A stretch of 64,000 nt of DNA, taken from NCBI GenBank assembly GCA_947172645.1, contig CAMWBY010000006.1, forward strand, positions 62,001 to 126,000, given 5' to 3'. The position numbers and the translations under genes were made by a program. Below are positions 18,674 through 27,205 of this stretch, piece after piece; the first letter of the stretch is position 1, and each line of letters starts with the position of its first letter. The DNA comes from an uncultured Lachnospiraceae bacterium. Its GTDB lineage: Bacteria; Bacillota; Clostridia; Lachnospirales; Lachnospiraceae. The notes under the pieces were generated by a model, which did no database searches, had not been told where the DNA came from, and saw nothing but the letters and a program-made list of their open reading frames with translations.

Positions 18674-19048
18674 TCAACTCACCATTCCGCCCAGCATGCC
18701 GCTTGCAGCGCACAGGAAAAAGACCGTTACCATATTCCCTGCCACGTCCTCTATTCCCCTGTTTACAATCAAAGACACAATCACCAGGATGATGTAATAT
18801 GCCACCCCCATGGCAAGCCCCCACAGAAACTTCTTCTTGCCTGCGCGCTTGCCGGAAAGAAGCCCGGCGAGGAAAGTCACCACTATGTAAATACCGATAA
18901 TGCATACGGACACTACCTTTTCAGACAAACCGAAACGGTACAGCATAAAGGCAAGCAGAAGAAGAAGCCCGGCTGTCAGAATGTATGCTGCCAACATACA
19001 TTTTGTTATAAAAACAGCCTTTCCCACATAAATTTCTTTTTTTCCCAT
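18674..19048 (-). CDS. TIGR04086-type small membrane protein
   Basis: A 124-residue protein with four predicted membrane segments (about 12-34, 40-62, 70-92, 102-123), built on Gly-rich hydrophobic stretches with a central SGKRAGKKK loop. It resembles the TIGR04086 family that occurs beside SCIFF or yajC/secD genes in Clostridia; this is recalled, not searched. The ATG at 19048 is right behind GGAGGG, so the longer reading from 19075 is rejected. Function unknown. Confidence 0.75.
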   Translation of the reverse strand: MGKKEIYVGKAVFITKCMLAAYILTAGLLLLLAFMLYRFGLSEKVVSVCIIGIYIVVTFLAGLLSGKRAGKKKFLWGLAMGVAYYIILVIVSLIVNRGIEDVAGNMVTVFFLCAASGMLGGMVS

Positions 19049-19200
19049 ATTCCCTCCATTCCTAAAATATCCCATGGCACATAAAAACAGCGTTCAACTT
19101 ACTAATATATATTCCTTCGTCCTGCGTCAAATGCCAGATACGGATAAATTTTCACATATTATAAAAGTTACCGGCACACCAAATGAAACACATGAAAAAC

Positions 19201-19230
19201 TTGACATATTCCTGTATTTCATAGTAATAT
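19201..19230 (+). promoter_or_regulatory. Predicted promoter of the CorC-like gene
   Basis: TTGACA (19201-19206), an 18-bp spacer and TAATAT (19225-19230), 80 bp before the start codon; a GTACC/GGTAC inverted repeat lies between it and the gene. Confidence 0.55.
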
Positions 19231-19309
19231 TTTTTAATATAATCACCATGATTGTACCGCATTATGGTACAGTGATTGCATCAAAACAATATAAGGAGTG
19301 AACATTTCA

Positions 19310-20602
19310 TTGGATACCACAGGTGTCATACAAATCACAGCGTTACTAATTCTTGTTATTTTATCAGCTTTTTTCTCTTCTGCAGAGACAGCGTTCTCAA
19401 CAGTCAACAGGGTACGCCTGCGTACACTTTCCGAAGAAGGGCACAAAGGGGCCACCAGGGTGCTTGGCATTCTTGACCAGTACGGCAAGATGCTCAGCGC
19501 AGTCCTAATCGGCAATAACATCGTGAACCTCTCCGCCTCTTCCGTCGCTACCACCTTTGCCATCAGGACATGGGGAAACCGGGCCGTCGGCATTATGACC
19601 GGCGTTTTAACATTCGTGATACTTATCTGCGGCGAAATCATACCCAAGACATGGGCCATGCAGAGGGCGGAGGCCATCACCCTCATGTACAGCGGTATCA
19701 TCCGTATGTTGATGACGCTCTTAACCCCCGTAATTTTAATCATCGATAACCTATCCAACTGGATACTGCGATTCCTACATATCAGCTCTGACGGGAATAA
19801 TTTCAGCATCACAGAGAAAGAGTTAAAGACCTACGTGGACGTCAGCCATGAGGGCGGCGTCATCGAATCGGAAGAGCGGGAATTAATCTATAATGTATTT
19901 GATTTCGGCGACATGGTTGCCAAGGATATCATGATTCCCCGTATCCAGATGACTACGGTGCCGATAGACGCATCCTACCAGGAACTTCTCTCCACCTTCC
20001 AGGCTTCGATGTTCACAAGGATACCCGTCTATGAAGGGGACCCCGACCATATCATCGGCGTCGTCAATATTAAAGACTTCATTCTGGTAAAAGATAAGGA
20101 GAAATTCCATTTAAAGAAGATACTCAGGGAAGCTTACTATACTTACGAATATAAACGGGTATCCGACCTGTTGATGGAAATCCGCGAGAAATCCCTCAGC
20201 ATCGCCTTTGTCCTAAGCGAGTACGGCGTTACGGTGGGTATGATTACTCTGGAAGACATGATAGAAGAACTGGTGGGAGAAATTCGCGACGAGTACGACG
20301 CCGATGAAGAAGAATTAATCCAGCAGTTGGAAGACGGTTTATATCTGGTGGAAGGAAGCATGAAACTGAACGACATCAACGATGCGCTGGATATCGAATT
20401 AGATTCCGAAGATTATGATTCCATCGGCGGATTGATTATCGAGAAACTAGAACGCCTGCCCCAGGATAAAGAAACCATCCTTCTGGATAACGGCATCTCC
20501 CTGCAGGCAGACGGTGTGCAGGATAACCGCATCATCAAAGTGCGGATTACCCTTCCTGACCCAGACGCGCAAGATACGAAACCAACTCCCGAGGAGCCTT
20601 AA
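19310..20602 (+). CDS. CNNM/CorC (HlyC) family membrane protein with CBS pair
   Basis: Divalent-cation transport-associated protein, often mislabelled haemolysin. The 430-residue chain has an N-terminal DUF21/CNNM membrane domain with about four segments (AFFSSAETAFSTVN, IGNNIVNLSASSVAT), a CBS pair around 200-320 (MIPRIQMTTVPIDAS, SEYGVTVGMITLEDMIEELVG) and a CorC_HlyC domain at the end. The start is most likely the TTG at 19310, since the in-frame GTG at 19298 lies inside the AAGGAG binding site. Its 3' end overlaps the convergent phosphatase gene by 56 bp. Confidence 0.88.
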   Translation: MDTTGVIQITALLILVILSAFFSSAETAFSTVNRVRLRTLSEEGHKGATRVLGILDQYGKMLSAVLIGNNIVNLSASSVATTFAIRTWGNRAVGIMTGVLTFVILICGEIIPKTWAMQRAEAITLMYSGIIRMLMTLLTPVILIIDNLSNWILRFLHISSDGNNFSITEKELKTYVDVSHEGGVIESEERELIYNVFDFGDMVAKDIMIPRIQMTTVPIDASYQELLSTFQASMFTRIPVYEGDPDHIIGVVNIKDFILVKDKEKFHLKKILREAYYTYEYKRVSDLLMEIREKSLSIAFVLSEYGVTVGMITLEDMIEELVGEIRDEYDADEEELIQQLEDGLYLVEGSMKLNDINDALDIELDSEDYDSIGGLIIEKLERLPQDKETILLDNGISLQADGVQDNRIIKVRITLPDPDAQDTKPTPEEP

Positions 20603-21215
20603 GCATATTTTCCTGCGCGGCTCCCGCGGCGATAAGCTGTTCCTCCGTGCGGAATCCCCATGTCACGCTGACACACTTCATGGGTACATTTCCTGCGGTC
20701 TGTAAATCCACTTCCGAATCTCCCACATAAACCGCATGGGAAACATCCGAAGACAATTCATCAAGCGCCCGATACACCATATCGGGCGCCGGTTTTCTCG
20801 GAATCTGTGCGCTCTCCCCGATTGCCACTTCCACATTTCCCGCAAAAAACTTATTCCTTAAAAGCTTCACCGCCTTATCAGGTTTATTGGACACAATCGC
20901 CATACGGAATCCCTGTCGGTGCAAGGTCTCCAACAATTCCATAATCCCTTCATAGGGGGCAACCTTATCTTCACAATGGGCCGCATAATGGGCACGGAAA
21001 GCTTCAAGCATCTTATCATACTGAGGATTCCGCCTTCCCTGTGGCACCGACCGTTCCATCAGCTTCGCCGCGCCGTTGCCCACAAAGTTTCTGATTTCCT
21101 CAATCGTATGCGCGGGCAGCCCATACTGCGCCATCACATAGTTTACGCTGTCCGTCAGGTCTTCCAAAGTATTCAGGAGCGTCCCGTCCAGGTCAAAAAT
21201 CACCGTGTCTGTCAT
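20547..21215 (-). CDS. HAD-family phosphatase (phosphoglycolate phosphatase-like)
   Basis: Haloacid dehalogenase hydrolase, subfamily IA, that likely hydrolyses a small phosphorylated metabolite. Motif I is DLDGT (nucleophile Asp 8, acid Asp 10), motif II lies in IVSNKPDK, and motif III/IV in YVGDSEVDLQTAGN near residue 170. The cap is a small helical domain. Length is 222 with the ATG at 21215; the reading upstream to 21302 has no homology feel and is rejected. Substrate (phosphoglycolate, pyrophosphate or other) cannot be told from sequence. Confidence 0.85.
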   Translation of the reverse strand: MTDTVIFDLDGTLLNTLEDLTDSVNYVMAQYGLPAHTIEEIRNFVGNGAAKLMERSVPQGRRNPQYDKMLEAFRAHYAAHCEDKVAPYEGIMELLETLHRQGFRMAIVSNKPDKAVKLLRNKFFAGNVEVAIGESAQIPRKPAPDMVYRALDELSSDVSHAVYVGDSEVDLQTAGNVPMKCVSVTWGFRTEEQLIAAGAAQENMLKAPRELVSYLARLGQEG

Positions 21216-21285
21216 ATTTGTTTTCTGTCTCCATTTTTTAGAAAAGTAAATCTGTCCCTCAAATCCGGATAAGCAAAGAACTCTC

Positions 21286-22218
21286 CTACATCCGGTTTGC
21301 AAGCCCCATCACAGCCTCCATCTCGGCCCCGTTGTCCGGTACAGGCTCCACCATCTCATGCCTGCCGTCCGGTGTGACGCGCCCAAAATAATTCCCCTGC
21401 TCTGTCTTCTCCAACGTATAATAAAGAATCTCCTGGGTCTTGTTCATACGCACCACGTAGACTCTGTAGCACATTCCCTTCTTCACCGTGGAATCCGGCA
21501 TATCCACCCTGGTAAGCTGCATATCCTCCGTAATGTTTAAAGTCATCACAGAAAACTCTCCCGGTGAAACCGCAGGAGCCGCCTTCATGCCTTCCGGGTA
21601 GGATTCTTTATAGAACTGCATCAGGAAATCCCCTTCCTCATGCTGTAACCGCTTAAGCCCCTCTTCCTTATGCTCAAACAGATAATTGGGCAGAAGAAAA
21701 AGTGCAACCCTGTTGTGCACCAGTTCACCGAACTGCTGCTGTGTCACCTTGACGGTCTTCTGCTGCATCATATCCCTGCGCCTCGCCGCCACTTCCAGAA
21801 TCCCTTTCGGCAAAGCCATATTGTGGGTAAACGGATTGAGTACCATCGTCTCCACCTGCCCTTTGCTGGACATTACCATGGACAGGCAGGCAAAGAAAGG
21901 CATCGCAAGCAGCGCCGGGCTTTTCTTATCCTGGGGAATCTGCGCGGCAGAAGTGAAAATCGGAAGCACCTGCTCCCCATTCTCCCTGCGCAAAAGGCAT
22001 GGAAGCACCTTGGCGTCCTTGGGAAGCTGCACGGGTTTGCCATCCTTCATCAGTTTTTGTATTTCCGCATCCAGTCCCTGGGGCTGCATGGCCGGGACAA
22101 GAACTACCGATTTCTCCAAAATATCCATAACCTTCGCATAATTTTCCTGTTTCCTGTCCTGCGCAAAGGTTGCCACAAGCGACTCTAACTGCGCATTGTC
22201 TACCTTCTGACCTGCCAT
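21286..22218 (-). CDS. SseB-family protein
   Basis: A 310-residue soluble protein whose middle (about 50-140, LVPAMQPQG, LPIFTSAAQIP, NPFTHNMALPKGILE) matches the SseB N-terminal fold, followed by an SseB C-terminal-like part. The family is widespread but without a known enzymatic role in Firmicutes. There is no signal peptide or membrane segment. The ATG at 22218 is behind GGAGGATT. It is in the hisS-aspS transcription run, upstream of the HAD gene. Confidence 0.8.
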   Translation of the reverse strand: MAGQKVDNAQLESLVATFAQDRKQENYAKVMDILEKSVVLVPAMQPQGLDAEIQKLMKDGKPVQLPKDAKVLPCLLRRENGEQVLPIFTSAAQIPQDKKSPALLAMPFFACLSMVMSSKGQVETMVLNPFTHNMALPKGILEVAARRRDMMQQKTVKVTQQQFGELVHNRVALFLLPNYLFEHKEEGLKRLQHEEGDFLMQFYKESYPEGMKAAPAVSPGEFSVMTLNITEDMQLTRVDMPDSTVKKGMCYRVYVVRMNKTQEILYYTLEKTEQGNYFGRVTPDGRHEMVEPVPDNGAEMEAVMGLANRM

Positions 22219-22356
22219 CTGAATCCTCCATTTCTTAAAAATGCATTCGCATACTTTTTCTAACCCTGTGACGTTATTACCGGCTTTCCGTCCTTATCAA
22301 GCAATACCGTAAACCCTGCTGCATTTCCATCCCTGTGAAACACATCATTTACACCT

Positions 22357-23286
22357 TTATATATCTGCCACACATTCTCCGTCACGCTCGGGAAGCTGTG
22401 CAAGCACAATCGCAACTACCATGGACAGACATCCAAGCAACTCCTTGCCGCTCATCGTCTGATGGAGAATCAGGAACCCTGCCACCACGGACACCACCGA
22501 CTCTAAGCTCAGAATCAGGGAAGCCACCGTGGGGTTCATCCCCTTCTGCCCTACAATCTGCAAAGTGTACGCAACCCCGCAGGACATAATCCCCCCGTAA
22601 CACACCGGCTGCCATGCCGCCAAAATGCTGCCCAAATCGGGCGATTCAAGAAAGAAACTGCATACAAGGGATATGATACCGCACACCCAGAACTGGATGC
22701 AGGACATCCGTACACAGTCCACCTTCGGTGAAAAATAGTCAATCACCAATATATGCAGGGAAAACAGCACCGCACAGACCATCACGAGCGCATCGCCCAT
22801 TTTCAGGCTGAATCCGTTTCCCATACACAAAAGATAAAGGCCACAGACCGCAAAGGCCACGCCAATCCACACCTTCAACCCTACCTTCTTGTGCACAAAA
22901 AGCCCTAACAGCGGCACAAGAAGAATATACATCGCCGTGATAAACCCTGCTTTTCCCACCGTAGTATACTGGATACCGACCTGTTGGAAACTGATGGCCG
23001 CAAAGAGAAGAAGCCCGCAGCTCATGCCGCCTGTCAGCAGCATACTACGTCCCTTCTTGCCTTTCTCTGCATCCTGCCCAAGTACGCTTTCCCTCCTGTT
23101 GCCCTGCATCCTGTCAAGCAGCATAATGCAGGGTATCAGAACGAGTCCCCCGAGGATGCACCTCACCCCATTATAGGTAAAAGGGCCTACATAATCCATC
23201 CCCGCGCTCTGGGCCACGAACGCAATGCCCCAAATCACCGCCGTCAGAAATAACAACAACGACTGCCTTAAAATAAATTTATCCAT
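22357..23286 (-). CDS. EamA/DMT-family transporter
   Basis: A 309-residue integral membrane protein with ten predicted segments in two five-helix repeats, typical of drug/metabolite exporters. The EamA pattern is visible in GIAFVAQSAGMDYVGPFTYNGVR, and the second repeat ends in SLILSLESVVSVVAGFLILHQ. The ATG at 23286 sits behind GGGAGA. Substrate unknown; amino-acid or nucleoside export is common in the family. Confidence 0.88.
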   Translation of the reverse strand: MDKFILRQSLLLFLTAVIWGIAFVAQSAGMDYVGPFTYNGVRCILGGLVLIPCIMLLDRMQGNRRESVLGQDAEKGKKGRSMLLTGGMSCGLLLFAAISFQQVGIQYTTVGKAGFITAMYILLVPLLGLFVHKKVGLKVWIGVAFAVCGLYLLCMGNGFSLKMGDALVMVCAVLFSLHILVIDYFSPKVDCVRMSCIQFWVCGIISLVCSFFLESPDLGSILAAWQPVCYGGIMSCGVAYTLQIVGQKGMNPTVASLILSLESVVSVVAGFLILHQTMSGKELLGCLSMVVAIVLAQLPERDGECVADI

Positions 23287-23309
23287 AATCTCCCGTTTCC
23301 TCAAATAAG

Positions 23310-23552
23310 CTATTTTCCGAAAGACATATCCTTAATCTGCCCGATTATCTCCATATCTTCCTCATTGACTTTCAGATTAGAGTCATAGCTCTCACCCTCC
23401 GCGGTGGTCACTCTAATCTCGATGATGCTGCCTTCTTTGATGCCGTTTTTCACCACAGCAGACAGAAATTTCGGAAATTTAGGATGGTTCTTCTGAAAGC
23501 GGCTCCACAGATTCATCATCTGGAAAATTGCCGCAGGATTTTGCAAATTCAT
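23310..23552 (-). CDS. Small conserved protein, 80 residues
   Basis: Acidic-to-neutral soluble protein with a helical N-terminus (MNLQNPAAIFQMMNLW) and a beta-rich C-terminus containing GSIIEIRVTTAEG. The binding site GAAGGAG overlaps the aspS stop codon, so it is translationally linked to aspS. I do not recognise the family, though this arrangement with aspS appears familiar in Lachnospiraceae. No enzymatic motif. Confidence 0.7.
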   Translation of the reverse strand: MNLQNPAAIFQMMNLWSRFQKNHPKFPKFLSAVVKNGIKEGSIIEIRVTTAEGESYDSNLKVNEEDMEIIGQIKDMSFGK

Positions 23553-23557
23553 AACTG

Positions 23558-25354
23558 TTACTCTCCTTCCGTCTCCGCCGTCACTGCAATCTGCAGTTCC
23601 TCAAGCTGTTTTGCATCCACTGCGCCGGGCGCCTGTGTCATCAGGCAGGAAGCGTCCTTCATCTTCGGGAAAGCAATCACCTCACGGATATTGTCGGCGC
23701 CTACAAGCAGCATCACGAAGCGGTCAAGGCCGTAAGCCAAGCCGGCGTGAGGCGGCACACCATACTGAAAAGCGCTTAGCAGGAAGCCAAACTGCTCCCA
23801 CGCCTGCTCTTTCGTGAAGCCTAACACCTCAAACATCTTCTCCTGTATGTCATTCTGGTGTATTCTGACAGAACCGCCGCCAAGCTCCACGCCGTTTAAT
23901 ACGATATCGTATGCCTTGGCGCGGACACGTCCCGGGTCTGAGTCAATATACTGCCAGTCTTCCTCCATCGGCATGGTGAAAGGATGGTGCATCGCCATAA
24001 AGCGGTTCTCCTCCTCTCTCCACTCAAGCAAAGGAAATTCCACCACCCATAGAAAGTTAAACTGCGACTCGTCAATCAGTCCAAGCTGTTTTCCTAATTC
24101 CACGCGCAATGCGCCCAATACGCTGTACACAATATTCTTCTTGTCAGCGGCAAAGAGAAGCAAGTCGCCCTTCTCTCCCTGCATCGCCTGCACCAATTTG
24201 TCCAGTTCTTCCTCTGTCATAAATTTGGCAAAAGAAGACTTGTAGGTCCCGTCCTCCTGCACGCTCAAATATGCCAGGCCCTTCGCGCCGTATCCTTTGG
24301 CGAAGTCCACCAGGGCGTCAATCTTCTTGCGGGGCATAGCCGCCTGCCCCTTCACATTCAGCCCGCGCACAGAACCGCCGTTCTCCAGTGCGGAAGTAAA
24401 CACGCCGAATCCACAGCCGGAAACGACCTCGGACACGTCCGTAAGCTCCATCCCGAAACGGGTATCCGGCTTGTCGGAACCATAACGGTCCATCGCCTCC
24501 TGCCATGTCATGCGGGGCAGCGGAAGCTTGATGTCAAGCCCGATTGCCTCTTTGCACACATGCCGGATAAGCCGCTCGTTGACCTCGATGACGTCATCCA
24601 CATCCACGAACGACAGCTCCATATCCGCCTGCGTAAACTCCGGCTGCCTGTCCGCACGCAAGTCCTCGTCGCGGAAGCATTTCGCAATCTGGAAATACCT
24701 GTCGTACCCGGAGCACATAAGAAGCTGCTTGTACAACTGAGGCGATTGGGGCAATGCATAGAAATTGCCCGGATGCACGCGGCTGGGCACCAGATAATCC
24801 CTGGCTCCTTCCGGCGTGGATTTACACAGAATGGGCGTCTCAATCTCCAGGAAACCTTCCCTTGCCATAAAAGAACGCATCTCAGAAGCAATCTTGCTTC
24901 TCAAGATAATCTTATCCTGCAAATCCGGCCTTCTCAAATCCAGATAGCGGTATTTCAGACGAATCTCTTCTTTCGTCTTGGAGTCCGCCTCCACCGGGAA
25001 CGGCGGCGTCTCGGACTCTGACAGGATACGCACCTGCGCGGCACGCACTTCAATCTCTCCGGTTTTCAAGTTCTCGTTCACCGCACCGGAACGCTTCTCC
25101 ACTTTTCCTTTTACGGCGATGACAAACTCGCTTCTCATCTTCTCCGCCTTGGCAAACGCCTCCGCGCCGCAGTCATTTTCCTCGAATATAATCTGTAAAA
25201 TACCGGAACGGTCCCGCAAGTCAACAAATATGATGCCTCCCTTGTTCCTCTGCTTCTGGACCCATCCCATGACGGTCACTTCTTCTCCCACATTCTGTAC
25301 GGACAGCTCCGCACAACGGTGCGAACGCTTCCATCCCTTCATTGATTCTGCCAT
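23558..25354 (-). CDS. aspS: Aspartyl-tRNA synthetase
   Basis: Class IIb synthetase charging tRNA-Asp. The N-terminal OB-fold anticodon domain includes VTVMGWVQKQRNKGG. Motif 2 reads FRDEDLRADRQPEFTQ, a bacterial GAD insert follows (about 290-420), and motif 3 is GLAYGLDRFVMLL near the end. The 598-residue length is normal. I take the ATG at 25354 behind GGAGGG; the reading from 25411 runs into hisS. Spacing to hisS is 13 bp. Confidence 0.97.
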   Translation of the reverse strand: MAESMKGWKRSHRCAELSVQNVGEEVTVMGWVQKQRNKGGIIFVDLRDRSGILQIIFEENDCGAEAFAKAEKMRSEFVIAVKGKVEKRSGAVNENLKTGEIEVRAAQVRILSESETPPFPVEADSKTKEEIRLKYRYLDLRRPDLQDKIILRSKIASEMRSFMAREGFLEIETPILCKSTPEGARDYLVPSRVHPGNFYALPQSPQLYKQLLMCSGYDRYFQIAKCFRDEDLRADRQPEFTQADMELSFVDVDDVIEVNERLIRHVCKEAIGLDIKLPLPRMTWQEAMDRYGSDKPDTRFGMELTDVSEVVSGCGFGVFTSALENGGSVRGLNVKGQAAMPRKKIDALVDFAKGYGAKGLAYLSVQEDGTYKSSFAKFMTEEELDKLVQAMQGEKGDLLLFAADKKNIVYSVLGALRVELGKQLGLIDESQFNFLWVVEFPLLEWREEENRFMAMHHPFTMPMEEDWQYIDSDPGRVRAKAYDIVLNGVELGGGSVRIHQNDIQEKMFEVLGFTKEQAWEQFGFLLSAFQYGVPPHAGLAYGLDRFVMLLVGADNIREVIAFPKMKDASCLMTQAPGAVDAKQLEELQIAVTAETEGE

Positions 25355-25367
25355 GTTACCCTCCATT

Positions 25368-26630
25368 CTATCTCTTAAGCTCTTCTTTATAAAATTCCAC
25401 AAACTCCTCATATCCCTGGGCGGTAAGCTGCTCTTTCTGGAACTTCTTGTTCTTGTTCATGCGCGCCACAAGAACCTGGTTCCCCGCCTCCCGCTGCGCC
25501 TGCGCCTGCGCCATCACTTCGCACAGCCTCTCGGAGGGAAGCCCCTTTTCCATCAGGTAAGCAATCCTTTTCCCTGCCTTGGGCACTTTAAATCCGCTCT
25601 CTAAAAGCAGCAGGATAATCCGCTCGAACCCGATGGAGAAGCCGCAGGCAGGCACATCGTTGCCTGTAAACTTACCCACCATCTTGTCATATCTTCCGCC
25701 GCCGCCGCAGCTTCCGCCGAACTCCGGCATGTCAATCTCAAAAATTGTGCCCGTATAGTAAGACATGCCGCGCACCAACGTGGGGTCAAACGCCAGTTCA
25801 AAGAAATCCCCTTTTGTAGCCTCCACGCTGTCGATAATCTCCTGGAAACTCTCTTTGACGCCATTCGGAAGTATGTCCGTCAGTTTCTCCGTAATATAGG
25901 CGATGGCATTGTCGGAAGATTCCATCCCCTGGAACAAATCCAGGTATTTCGTCACGCTGTCCTTTGAAAAACCTGCTTCCGTCAACTCCGCCTCCACGCC
26001 CTCTATGCCAATCTTGTCCATCTTGTCCAATATGATAAACACCTGGTCATAATCGTCCTCGGCAAAGCCGCTGTAGGCAGCCATCGCCTTCAGAATCCGC
26101 CGGTCATTGATGCGTATATTGAAATTCCTGAACCCGAGCCTGCCAAGAGTCGTGGTGGTGGCAAGAATCAGTTCAATCTCAGCCAGATTCGTCGCCTCCC
26201 CCAGGATATCGATATCGCACTGCATAAACTGTCGGTAACGTCCTCTCTGGGGCCTGTCCGCCCGCCATACATTGCCTATCTGCAATGCCTTAAAAGGTGC
26301 GGGAAGTTCATTCGCATGGTTGGAATAATACCTTACAAGAGGAACCGTCAAGTCATAGCGCAGCCCGCCGTCCACCAAATCTTCCTCGCCCTTTGCGTCC
26401 GCAAGGCGAAGCTTCTCACCCCTTTTTAATATTTTAAAAATCAGCTTCTCGTTCTCACCGCCCGCCTTGCAGTTTAAGTTAGCGATATTCTCCACACAGG
26501 GCGTCTCAATCGATGTAAAACCGAAATTTCCATAAGTCTCTTTAATCATGCCAATCACATAGTCACGGATTTCCATCTCCTCCGGGAGAATGTCTTTCAT
26601 TCCGGTGACCGGTTTCTTGCTGAGTGCCAT
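25368..26630 (-). CDS. hisS: Histidyl-tRNA synthetase
   Basis: Class IIa synthetase for tRNA-His. Motif 2 lies in VWRADRPQRGRYRQF, the histidine-binding motifs in LVRGMSYYTGTIFE and SCGGGGRYD, and the C-terminal anticodon domain ends the protein. Length is 420 with the ATG at 26630 behind AAGGAAAG; a longer reading to 26714 would start upstream of the predicted promoter. The 176-bp leader is too short for a T-box. Confidence 0.96.
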   Translation of the reverse strand: MALSKKPVTGMKDILPEEMEIRDYVIGMIKETYGNFGFTSIETPCVENIANLNCKAGGENEKLIFKILKRGEKLRLADAKGEEDLVDGGLRYDLTVPLVRYYSNHANELPAPFKALQIGNVWRADRPQRGRYRQFMQCDIDILGEATNLAEIELILATTTTLGRLGFRNFNIRINDRRILKAMAAYSGFAEDDYDQVFIILDKMDKIGIEGVEAELTEAGFSKDSVTKYLDLFQGMESSDNAIAYITEKLTDILPNGVKESFQEIIDSVEATKGDFFELAFDPTLVRGMSYYTGTIFEIDMPEFGGSCGGGGRYDKMVGKFTGNDVPACGFSIGFERIILLLLESGFKVPKAGKRIAYLMEKGLPSERLCEVMAQAQAQREAGNQVLVARMNKNKKFQKEQLTAQGYEEFVEFYKEELKR

Positions 26631-26685
26631 AGTCTCTTTCCTTTCGTGCCAAAGCGGTTGCCCGCGGAAATATTTTACTGCTACG

Positions 26686-26714
26686 ATTCTACACTGTTTT
26701 AAGGTGATTTTCAA
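26686..26714 (-). promoter_or_regulatory. Predicted promoter of hisS-aspS
   Basis: Minus strand TTGAAA (26709-26714), 17-bp spacer, TAGAAT (26686-26691), 56 bp before hisS. It is back to back with the DUF4180 promoter. Confidence 0.6.
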
Positions 26715-26729
26715 GGATTTGTTCTATGC

Positions 26730-26758
26730 TTGACAAAATAACCCATTTCAGGTAAGAT
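26730..26758 (+). promoter_or_regulatory. Predicted promoter of the DUF4180 gene
   Basis: TTGACA (26730-26735), 17-bp spacer, TAAGAT (26753-26758); 49 bp before the start codon. Confidence 0.6.
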
Positions 26759-26806
26759 ACACTTTCAACTGGAATTTGCACTGCAAAGAAAGTTTAGGAG
26801 GACATT

Positions 26807-27175
26807 ATGAATATTGAACATTTAAAAGAGAACGGAACCGATATTGCAGTTGTTTCCAGTGACGGGTTGCTTATTACCGATGTGCAGTCGGCTTTGGATT
26901 TAGCTATGACTGTCAAATATGAAACAGGTGCAACAAAAATTATAGTGGACAAAGCGGCTGTGTGCGAAGACTTCTTCGTGCTCAGCACAGGCATGGCCGG
27001 AGAAATCCTTCAAAAATTCACCAATTACCATGTACAGCTCGCTATCTACGGGGACTATTCCCATTATACAAGCAAACCGCTGAAAGACTTTATCTATGAG
27101 TCAAACAACGGCAAGGACTTCTTCTTTGTACCGACAAAAGAAGATGCTATCATGAAATTAACGAAGACACAGTAA
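26807..27175 (+). CDS. DUF4180-domain protein
   Basis: A 122-residue soluble protein that resembles the DUF4180 family, small single-domain proteins seen beside transcription regulators in Firmicutes. Recognisable pieces are the SSDGLLITDVQSALDL region and KAAVCEDFFVLSTGMAGE. There is no catalytic motif. The ATG at 26807 has TTTAGGAGGA upstream. It is transcribed alone, divergent from hisS and convergent with the beta-lactamase-like gene 30 bp away. Confidence 0.75.
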   Translation: MNIEHLKENGTDIAVVSSDGLLITDVQSALDLAMTVKYETGATKIIVDKAAVCEDFFVLSTGMAGEILQKFTNYHVQLAIYGDYSHYTSKPLKDFIYESNNGKDFFFVPTKEDAIMKLTKTQ

Positions 27176-27205
27176 ACCATAAGTGCGGATTCCAGTTTAC
27201 AAAAG

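Noticed and set aside
26631..26806. T-box leader in front of hisS
   Set aside because: Searched because of the tRNA synthetase operon; the leader is only about 50 nt and lacks the T-box sequence.
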